Below, piece after piece: positions 27,031 to 36,300 of a DNA stretch of 64,000 nt. The notes under the pieces were generated by a model. It was not told the origin of the DNA, did not search any database, and saw only the letters and a list, made by a program, of their open reading frames with translations. Origin of the DNA: Scatophagus argus. Lineage: Eukaryota; Chordata; Actinopteri; Scatophagidae. The stretch covers positions 11,798,001 through 11,862,000 of the forward strand of contig NC_058494.1 in the NCBI RefSeq assembly GCF_020382885.2, given 5' to 3'. Numbering within the stretch: the first letter of the stretch is position 1; each line of letters begins with the position of its first letter. The translations under genes and the position numbers were made by a program.

Positions 27031-28607
27031 AATGTGAATAGCCAGAGCACGAATGAAACTAGCATGTACGCACTATATAAGCACACGCTTCCTGGAACAT
27101 TTTAGACCTTTAACGTACAACATGCCATTAGAAGACTGTTAATGTCGCTGAGCTCTTTCCTGCATTGTTAAGTACAGGAAAGAGCTCAACAACTTTAACA
27201 GTCTCCTAATGGCATATTTGATGGCCTTAGGAAGCATTCCTGACATACTAAGCACACTCAGGAGATCATGCTTAGAGGCCTTCTGATTGGAATTTAAGTG
27301 ACCTTGTTTGGGCCAAAAAAAATCAAGATTATTTTCATAATCAAATGTTTTACTGATTATTTGCTATATAAATTAATCACTTGTTCTATAAAAACTTACA
27401 TGAAGAAAAACTGAATTGAATTCAGTAAAACTGCTTGTTTTCTCAGTTTTTCCCATTTTACTGTGGCATAACATAAATCATTACAGATGAAAAATTAAAT
27501 CCAGAGAATATTTGCATGTGTGTTTCAAAAAATAAACTACTTTGGAACATAGTTGCATGCTATTCTTTTTGATGACTGAATAATCAATTGAGGTCTGTAG
27601 CTCGCCATTACCTGGGACTTTCTCCCCCAAGATGTTCTCATACAGGGTGATGAAAACATTTGCATCACAGTCAGTCAGTTTCTTCAGTCTGAGGTTTACG
27701 TGACACTTGGTGAGTAGATCATTTGCCACATCTACCCAATCTGTAAAAAAAATAAATAAATAAAAAAAATGGGGGGGGGGTGTGCCTTGATCAATTCCAA
27801 AAGTAAAATCCATTACAGAACTTTGAATTTAATATCTATAAAGTATTCATATAGAACAATAAATGTTGAGAGCAGTGAAAGAGTTAAAACAAGAAATGTT
27901 CTACTTCATTACTGAGTTTTTGCGTAATACTTCCTTAAAGCAGGAGACATCAGTGTGCCATGTATGAAGAATAAATTTACTTTTTGAGAGGCTCATTTTG
28001 ATGACATTCACTGGTTATTTATCCACAAACCACGTTCAATGCTTCCTCCAGGGGCGATAACGTTAATTTAATCATGAATGCCTTACCGCGGCAAACTTAA
28101 GTTTGAGAGCGGGGAGTCCTCTCTCAATGCCTCATACACACCAACTGCTTAGCTGCTACACAAGCTACTGTTAAAAAACTACTAGTTTTGATGACATATA
28201 TTAAGTTTTTACCGTGTAATATAGGTGGTCATGAATCTGGGATTACAATACAACAAGCACAGTAGTGTATAAAGCTACCTGCTCTCTTATAGTCACGTCT
28301 AACGTGTGTTACCGCAACTTCAGGTCACCGGTTGAGTTAACATAAAAGTAGCTAGCTATCGTTGCTAATTCGGGTTGTTGGTTATCGGACACATCATCAG
28401 AGAACGTTACACTGTGGGCTCTAACATGTAGTTAGTCAGACATGTACAAGTGATGGTCGGCTCGGCGACAACAAGAAAAGGACAATAACATAGTAGCTAA
28501 CGTTAGCTGCAAGTCTACAAGTTAGCGTAAACTACGTGTCGTTAGCTTTCTAGACACTGGATCACAGTCTCGGCTGCCTTACCTCTCTCCTCCTCCTGGG
28601 TTCCCAT
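13429..28607 (-). CDS. cep95: cep95, centrosomal protein 95 (CCDC45), complete
   Basis: Twenty-one coding exons in frame: 28583-28607, 27612-27740, 26881-26988, 26531-26641, 25304-25424, 24714-24832, 24008-24216, 23230-23299, 22875-22942, 21865-22061, 21603-21732, 21349-21466, 20820-21031, 20560-20655, 19516-19651, 16160-16329, 15923-15997, 15605-15757, 14624-14770, 14382-14453 and 13429-13605. They total 2643 nt (880 aa); human CEP95 is about 820 aa. The protein localises to centrosomes and spindle poles. Residues about 9-125 match the CEP95 N-terminal calponin-homology-like region ([42 protein letters not shown]). The middle (about 150-500) is low-complexity Ser/Pro/Glu. From about 540 to the end it is charged and coiled-coil, with [20 protein letters not shown] and C-terminal [10 protein letters not shown]. 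Alternative acceptors 3 nt apart at 21729/21732 and 24213/24216 allow micro-variants. The tail-to-tail order with smurf2 supports orthology. Confidence 0.95.
17240..19108 (+). CDS. THAP-like protein with C-terminal Cys-rich module, nested antisense in a cep95 intron (5' end unresolved)
   Basis: Plus-strand gene wholly inside the cep95 intron between 16329 and 19516. A THAP-like exon begins after acceptor CTCCAG at 17239: FPVKDQER then [12 protein letters not shown], which gives the C-x2-H-F half of a C2CH zinc finger. The usual Trp is replaced in KQR. The first Cys pair must lie in an upstream exon I could not identify; the frame is open upstream but has no ATG. In THAP1 an intron also falls just before the FP, which supports this border. 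Further exons are 17572-17675 (or from an internal acceptor about 17606), 18548-18593 and 18796-19108. The last encodes [13 protein letters not shown] and C-x2-C-x3-C-x16-C-x2-C, the same module as at 9.1 and 11.9 kb, then a Lys/Ser-rich tail and TGA. The join after the donor at 17508 keeps frame only with the internal acceptor. DNA-binding role inferred. Confidence 0.6.
22726..22764. repeat. Perfect 18-bp inverted repeat with 3-nt loop
   Basis: gttgataaactagcttat, loop aca, then its exact reverse complement, in a cep95 intron. AT-rich, too short for a typical miRNA precursor. It may be a solo foldback remnant or simply a cruciform-prone site. Confidence 0.7.
27122..27215. repeat. 94-nt imperfect hairpin in a cep95 intron
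   Basis: The left arm begins atgccattag.agactgtta and includes gagctctttcctg. The right arm has caggaaagagctc and taacagtct.ctaatggcat. The arms are about 40 nt with few bulges around a loop of about 12 nt. The length is compatible with a pre-miRNA or a tiny foldback transposon. No known miRNA seed recognised. Confidence 0.6.
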
Positions 28608-30374
28608 GAAACAGCTGTCGACAAGAGACGACTGGACTCAAAACCCGCTCACTAGCTGTACAATGATCTTGTCTACCCTAGAACCCCGAAGAATTAGGGT
28701 CGATTTTGATGTTATTGTAGGTTTCAGTAACAGGGAGACGGAACTATCATTTAAAACTGAAGCCTTGTTTGATTGGACGATACGCTCGTTCTTTGTTTCC
28801 GGAAGTTCCATGTGATGGGTGCCTACCGCCCTCTACTGGTAACTGATCATAATACCGGCAACAGTAAAGTGTAGAGTACAATTCCTAACAAGTTAATTTA
28901 GCATTCATAAAAAAATTGTATTGTTGCTCAGACAAATAAGAATACATGCTCGCACTGTTTTGTTAACATTTTTGGAATTTTTGAAATTCAGCTCAGTAGA
29001 ATATCAGAGCTGAAAACCTTCACAACCACTTCTTAGTGGTTGTGAACCACTCTCCTCACTCACTGATTAAGGGGTATTATAAAGTATTACAGCCTAACAC
29101 CAATAGTACAAACAACACCAGCTGAACCCCTCACATGAAACCTAATGATAACAGCCATACTTTTTTGGCGATGTTAACTCTTCTCGGGGATAAATAAAGG
29201 AAATCTGATTTACTCTCTTCTGAGTAAAGGTGAAACAGATGTGCATATTTTTTGAACTGCAGACAAATTTAATTTAGATTTAAATGTTTTGCTTTGAGAT
29301 TGGATTCCATAATCCTGGTATGAATTTGTACCTCATCTACAACATATATATATATATTTGTTTTCCTTTTGACTCATCAACTTTAATAGTAGAAAATTAA
29401 AACGTAGACTTAACATTTAATCATACAGATCAAAAGGTATCCATTCACTTTCAAGTGCCAAAATGTACAATACCATAAAAGGCCTTTTTCATAGCAGACA
29501 TTTTATGATTTCCTTCCCCTTATAATTTCCTGAAAATTTCCCTTACAAGGTTTTCTGTTATTTTGTCCCTTAGTTTGTGGCTTACATCCCCCATACTCAG
29601 CAATTGATGAAATAGGATATGTCATAAGTTAAGTTGTCCTTAAAAGAAGAAGTAGGCCCTGGGGCAACAAGTGAGCTGCAAGAGTGTGACAGCCTCTCAA
29701 ATAAGAATCTGTTTCTCTAAAGCAGAAGTGAAAATGAAAGGTCAGGACCATAACTCTACGTGCAGGGTATTTAATTAAAGGCTGAACTTCACAGAGCTGT
29801 CACAGTTATGAGATATAAATCTGTGTGGTAGAAGTTTTCTATTGGCAACATCAACACAGCTACACAAAGTGCCCTATTTGAACATGTCAGAAGGGATACA
29901 CAACAGTGACCTACAGTGAGTGATGAACCTGACAGATAATTTTGGATGTTGCATGTGAAGTTGTAAGCCACTTTATTTTGAGGACTGGAAGAGTCAGACT
30001 GAAATTAGTTCATCTGTGATTGAGTTTTTTTACAGCAGCAGACTCCAGAACTGTTTCATAAGACATTTAGGTTACTGATGTATGGCATCAAATAATAATC
30101 TGTTAGACAAGAGAAGTAAGTGGCAAGCAAAAACTCTTCAGTGGAGTTTAAGTTCTTAAGATTGATATCAGTGTTATGTAACTGCCCAGTTTATCTAGAG
30201 CTGCAGTTTCACATTATGGTAATATTAACATATCTTGATAGTTTGGAAAGCTTGACTGCTTAAGCATCACACCATGTGTCATCCAAATTTCCTTTATAAA
30301 TAAAATAGATGTTAAAGTTATGCTTTACGCTCATACAGACTCCTGAAAATAAAGGTGCTTAAATTATGTAACAG
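28608..30374. other. Upstream flank of cep95; no gene seen
   Basis: The CpG-containing segment around the cep95 first exon (about 28400-28800) is the likely promoter. Beyond it the DNA is AT-rich with a short TA run at about 29344-29357. I see no ddx5 exon, although as I recall DDX5 lies head-to-head with CEP95 in mammals. Confidence 0.45.
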
Positions 30375-31322
30375 CAAGCATATTGCTTGATATGAGATGC
30401 TACAGTCTATAATGTTTTAGTGTGTTCTCATGAAAATTATGAAGTTATGAAAATTCAGAAACTCCTTCCATGACACACGTCTGGCATAAGATTTCCTTCA
30501 GATCTCTGTATCTTTTCTGACAGTTGCACTAAAAGTTGGCTGGTCTAAGCTGCTCTCAAAGTCTCCTTTTTCACCTGTGGCATATCTATTTCTGTCCCTT
30601 TTTGTGCAACACTATGAAGTCCTTTCATGAAAAACTGTCTCAAAATATGCAAGGTTACACCAATACTGTATGACAGTCTGCTTTCACTTCCCCTTCAAGT
30701 GTGGCTTTTCTGAAAAGCTATATGTTTCGATTACTAGTTTTGCTGTCTTTGTCTAACCAGAGCTAAACTCGGACTTGAAGCATGTTTCTCTAGAACTGCC
30801 AACTGGAACTGGAAAGTCTTTTGGACGAGAGGTGAAATGCAACCTAAAGATATCCGCTTCTAGCACTTCAGCTACTGATTTGAATGTGTAAGGGTTTGTG
30901 TGAAACTGAGAGGGCAACAGAACATTTCAAAGCAAACTGAATTATATCTTCATTAAGCAAAAGTTGAGTTTCATAGGCTTTTAACGCTCAGCAAGGCTCC
31001 AGTTTGATCCATATTACCAAATATAGATCAAACACCTGAATAAAACGGCAATACAGAAAATCAACTGTACAATCAGAAATAAAAAACTACTGTGTTCCAC
31101 ATGATGGGAAGATGATTGTTCCCTGCTTACTCTGTTCAAAATGCTAAGTAACATTTTGAGTTAATAGTACTTGTTGCGCTAAATATAATGTAGCATGCTT
31201 TTCACTCTTACATCTTTATTTTACTCAGTCTTACTCCTTTATTTCTACTTCCGTAATTGACTACATAATCTCACTTTAAGGTCAACTCAGTAGCTGCTGC
31301 TCTTAAATTGTTTTGTCAAAAA
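30375..31322. repeat. Diverged duplicate of lectin-gene-1 intron/upstream DNA (probable gene relic)
   Basis: 30375-31125 is collinear with 37696-38501, inside the intron of the first lectin gene. Shared words include catattgctt.atatgagatgctac, aagatttccttcagatctctgta and gatgggaagatgattgttccctg. A second block, 31268-31322, matches 39938-39990 (ggtca..tcagtagctg.tg). Between these blocks the lectin locus contains its first coding exon (38908-39058) and a transposon; both are absent here. This fits a duplicated lectin gene whose exons were lost. No intact exon found. Confidence 0.65.
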
Positions 31323-31599
31323 TATATATATATTTTTTTTCATCTTCATATTGCAGATGGACAATGACCTGAAACATATAGCAACGGCAAGCCAACTAAC
31401 CACTCAAACTGTATACATTTATACACATACTGTCTATTTGGTCTTTTTTCTTCTAAGACCTTCAAAAGAATTAGTAACCAAAGTGGCGATGTATTCTGTG
31501 TTGCACTTTGAGCTGGTATACAAGTATATTATGTTATAATATAGAATATAAACATAAACAATATACATATACACCATTATTGTATTTGTAACATTAATA

Positions 31600-32040
31600 A
31601 TTTGATATTTCTTTGGGCGCGACCAGGACGGATAGGATCAGGAATGAGTACATTAGAGGAACAGCTCATGCGAGATGTTTCAGAGATAAAGTTAGAGAGG
31701 CCAGGTCGAGATGGTCTGGACATGTTCAGAATCAGAATCAGAATCAGAATTCCTTTATTAATCCCTGGAGGGAAATTCTTGTTTTTACAGACATTGCACA
31801 TGCAGTATTCAGTATTCAGTTCAGAGGAGGCATAATGAATATATTGGTCGAAGGATGCTGATGTTAGAGCTGTCAGGCAGGGGGTTAGAGGAACACCAAA
31901 GAAGAGGTTTATGGATGTAGTGAAGGAGGACATGAAGATAGTTGGTGTGAGGGAAGAGGATACAGAGGATAGAGCGAGATGGAAGCAGATGATTCACTGT
32001 GGGGGAACAGAAAAGGAAAGGGAAAAGGAAAAGAAGATGT
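31600..32040 (+). mobile_element. RTE-like LINE 3' fragment, interrupted
   Basis: Broken plus-strand reading resembling the extreme C-terminus of RTE/BovB-like reverse transcriptases: RDKVREARSRWSGHVQ, then NEYIGRRMLMLEL, followed downstream by FMDVVKEDMKIVGVREED and RWKQMIH in another frame. Stops and frameshifts are present, and a 95-bp insert splits it at 31731-31825. A dead fragment. Confidence 0.7.
31731..31825 (-). mobile_element. Short 5'-truncated LINE tail inserted into the RTE fragment, with 7-bp TSD
   Basis: GTTCAGA occurs at 31724-31730 and again at 31819-31825. Between them is a (AGAATC)n start followed by the common teleost LINE 3' end tttattaatccctggaggga and acagacattgcac. 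Removing the insert rejoins ...CATGTTCAGAGGAGGCAT... in the host reading frame. The same tail ends the longer LINE fragment at 41405, so the strand is taken as minus. Confidence 0.75.
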
Positions 32041-33377
32041 AACAATCAGATGATCTTTGTGGCATGAAAGATGATCCTGTTTAAACATAAAAAAATAAAT
32101 ATAAAAATATGAAAAACAGGTATTGGCCTTTGCACAGTATCAGTACTGTGCACAGAACAATCAGTGCAGCACTCATAGATTTACAAAAGCTACAGTATAT
32201 GTACATGTACAGTACTTTTATCTCTGCATGTTTTTTAAAAACACAAAAGCCTTTAATGAATCAAAAGAAGATTAAATGACTATAGAAATTAAGTGTAGAT
32301 GGAATTAGTCTAATTCTAACATATTAACTGTGACACGTCAAAATTTCTCCTGTGATAAAAGCTTATCAAAGCATGCAAACTACCCACATATGTTCTATGT
32401 CTAAAACAAATGTGAGAAAAGTATCTGGTACGAAAAGTGAGTCGATTCATATAACTTCCACAAAAATGTGTTCCCCTGATGAGAAATGTATAGTAGGCTG
32501 TGTGAACCGATGAGTACTGATACTTTTGACAAGTATCTACCATAGCTAATAATAGCAAGTGGATGACAAATCCAGAAACGGATCATGCAAAAATTGGACA
32601 GACTGCAAAAGGTCAGTTACTTACAGGATGTGCTGACCTGAAATGTCCAAGGATCAGTTGGCTAATATCTCAGTATTCCATGCATCTTTTTAGTGACTGA
32701 GATACGTGACCACCAGTTTATACAGAATTACAGTAATTAAAGAAGGCATACATCGATTTAAATTCAATCATAACTGAACTGTCAGTTAAGGAGGAACAAA
32801 AAACTTTTACTTTCATTATTTGCAACCAAAGCAGTGACCCATGTTGGATATTTATTTCTATGGATGTTAACAGGTCACTTTCCCTGCAGTGCAGTAACCA
32901 TATCAGGTTACATTAACACTAATGTAGCAAGTCTGAAAATGCTGTTTATACCTGAAATTGATGTGCATGCACACATTACCATATTCTGATTGTCTAAGGC
33001 AACGCTGAAATGTCAAACAACAAGAAACGGCTAAATCTCTTCTCCTTGTCAGCTGCAAAATGCTCTTATTAACCTGAGTTTCATGTACTGTCTGGTGGGT
33101 TTGGATCCGCTGGAAGGACGTTCTGTGTCTCATCGGGTAGGGTGGGTCAACCATTAATGTGAAGATCGGTGAGTCGGTTCAGTCTGCATGTTGAAGTGTT
33201 CTTTGGCTCTGTTTTTGTCCATAAATTGCACCTGATGACTTTACCATTGGTGTGTGCTTTCTGTCTTTGGAGAGAAAATACTGCATTGCTCCTGATGAGC
33301 AGGTCCACATGTTGCTTGACACCCTCTACTGTAAGTCTATCAGTGTGTGCTGAAAAGAGCTTTGAGTGTTAAGTCTT
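32041..33377. other. Spacer; 3' flank of lectin gene 1
   Basis: No exon recognised. The part close to 33378 is presumably the 3' UTR of the minus-strand lectin gene, but I see no decisive poly(A) signal. Confidence 0.35.
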
Positions 33378-36300
33378 TTAATTTATTTGCAATTTCTTTT
33401 CACAGACCCAGGAGAGTGAAAGGGAACAGTCTTCATCGTTCCAGCTATTTTCATCATTAAAACTCTTTATATTCCCACAGTTTTCTTGTCTTTTACCGTT
33501 GGGCTCCCCTGAACTCCAGTAGCTGAAATTTAAAAAAAGAAAAAAGCTTTTTGTAAGAGAGTACATGCCAAGAATCACAAGGCAATTATTTGATATAGTT
33601 AAACAAAATGTGTTAACTTGTTGGTCATTCGAGTCCCATCCACCCATTTCCATGTCCCTTCGTTCTCCAAGTCAGTCAGGCCAATCCACATGTACGTCTT
33701 GAATTTGTTAGCAAAATCCTTGTTAAAAAAGACACAAACAATATTCTTATTGTTTATTCTTACTTATACTTTCATGTTAGGTTTATTTTTCAAAGACTCT
33801 CTCTCTCACACACACACAGAGCTGTGTTTCCATCACTACTGGGGACATTACATAGACTTACATTCATTTCCTGGAGGCTCAACCACCACCTAATCAAAAC
33901 AACAAACATAACTTGCACAGTCCTAACCCTTACCTTAACCTAACCCTAATGTCACCCTAACATTTATTGATTTACACTGCCGCAACTACAGGAATACGCG
34001 CCCACACACACACACGCACACACACACACACACACACACACCTGTTCTTCTTTGCTGTTGATAATCATCAGATCTGCACCTCGTTGAAGACAGTCATCTC
34101 TGCTTTGTTGCCAGGTTTTCTTGGAAGGAAAAGCACGATAGAAACTACCTCTGAAATACTCCCATTCTTCTTGAGCATAGAGAGAAACAGAAAGAACCGT
34201 AATATTTAATACAACAACACCAATAAACAAATGGCCCTGCCACAAACCAAAGAGAAATCTGTACCTTTGCCATATCATATGAACAAGGATTGACAAGTGA
34301 CAAGGATTTAACTTTACCATCACACCTCCCAGTCATTCCTCTGTAGCACTTCCACCTCCAGTGTGTCTTCTCTGTTACATTAAATCTCTCATTTCAACAC
34401 CTTTCATTGCTTACATTACAATTCCATCCCTATTACTATTACAATTCTTCACAAAAGAGTATGAGGAGCTGCTCCTTCACATAGAGTTAAGCTGGCAATG
34501 CAGTTCAGCTCCCATCTACAAGCACAATAGCTCAGTGTAATCTTTTCAGCAGCCAGCAGTCCCACCACGATTTCCTCAGAAACTGCATTCTTTAGTTACC
34601 TTGATGCATTCTCAGAAGATCATTTCTGTCTTTGGCCAGGGCTTCAAATCGTTCTTGCAGCTGGTCTTTCTCTCTTGACAGCTGGTTGTAACTGGTCTGT
34701 AACCGGTCTTTCTCTCTTGACAGCTGGTTGTAACTGGTCTGTAACCGGTCTTTCTCTCTTGACAGCTGGTTGTAACTGGTCTGTAACCGGTCTTTCTCTC
34801 TTGACAGCTGGTTGTAACTGGTCTGTAACTGGTCTTTCTCTCTTGACAGCTGGTTGTAACTGGTCTGTAACTGGTCTTTCTCTCTTGACAGCTGGTTGTA
34901 ACTGGTCTGTAACTGGTCTTTCTCTCTTGACAGCTGGTTGTAACTGGTCTGTAACTGGTCTTTCTCTCTTGACAGCTGGTTGTAACTGGTCTGTAACTGG
35001 TCTTTCTCTCTTGACAGCTGGTTGTAACTGGTCTGTAACTGGTCTTTCTCTCTTGACAGCTGGTTGTAACTGGTCTGTAACTGGTCTTTCTGTAAAGTCA
35101 GCTTGTTTTCTAACTGGTTTCTCTCCCTGATAAGGTTGCTGTAGTTTGTCTGTAACTCATCCATTTCTTTAGTCAGGTTGTTATAGCTGGTGTGTAACAG
35201 GGCCATCTTCTCCTTCTGCTCAGAGTTGGTAACTGTGTTTGACACATACACAAAACAAAAACAAAAAACAAAGAAACACTGTCAACATGTCAACAAGAAT
35301 TATCTTCTTTGGGCTTTATCAGCATGCTATCAAAGTGCATATATCCAAGAAAGAAAGATAGCAAAATTTTTATTTTAATTTATATTTTAATTTAATTTTT
35401 AATTTTAATTTTATCAGTCCCAAGCTGGGAAATTACATCTCTGCATTTAACCCATCACTGATTTAATGAATGCAATGAAACACACAGGAGCAGTGGGTTG
35501 CATCTATCATGCGCCTGGGGAGCATACTGGGGGTTAAGTGCCTTGCTCAAGGGCACATCAGCCAGCTAATGGAAGGGGGAGGGGGGCATATGATGTCAGT
35601 TTTATCTTTGTGTTTTTCAAATTTTTACTTTGTTTTGTAATAAAGGGTTTTACTGTTTTCAGTAATTTATAACAGCATGGCCTGTACCAATTAACAGTCA
35701 GTCAGTTAATAGTCAGTTAGTCAGTTAATTAGAAAATCAGAAATTATTGACAAAGATGACATCATTTATAACTTCTTTAACCTATTTTAAATGTGTAATA
35801 ACAAATATAATATTTGTTTGGTGACACTAGAAGAAAAGCCACTGGATTGTCAAAATCAGATGGCTTCATTCCCCTGGGATGGACAGACATGAAATATGTT
35901 GAATAAATCTGAAAGAATTCCCACAGTTATACCATCCGTGTGAAGTGATCATATTGTCCTAAGAATAGCACAGAAGAAAAGCTCTCATACTGCCACCAAA
36001 TGAAATGACACTGTGTAATGTGCTTCCAGTCATTCATACTGTGAGAATAAGTGACTTCAGTGTTTCCCTGAAAAAAAGGAAAGAATAAAAAAGAAAGCAA
36101 ACAAACAATGATCCAACGACTGTTCCATGCAAGCACCCAGTAGCAGTGGCAGATCAATACAGTCTGGTATCATATTCCATAAATGTATATGCTAGGAATA
36201 TGACAAACAAGCAAAAATGTTAATCAGCATCACTTGCTTAGTGATTTATCATCATGCTAACTAAATACACACATATTAATATGGAAACCGTGATTATGAG

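Noticed and set aside
31602-31861. Overlapping plus-strand frames of 77 and 82 codons
   Set aside because: Chance joins of the RTE fragment and the inserted LINE tail.
33925-33960. ctaaccct-rich stretch resembling telomere repeats
   Set aside because: Short and degenerate, in a lectin intron beside CA repeats; not a telomeric array.
34681-35100. CRISPR-like regular repeats
   Set aside because: Units are contiguous with no spacers, the genome is vertebrate, and the frame is coding.
34675-35130. Plus-strand 151-codon repetitive frame (LLTAGCNWSVTGLS)n
   Set aside because: Antisense shadow of the coding minisatellite of lectin gene 1. The minus-strand frame has splice sites and phase continuity with lectin exons.
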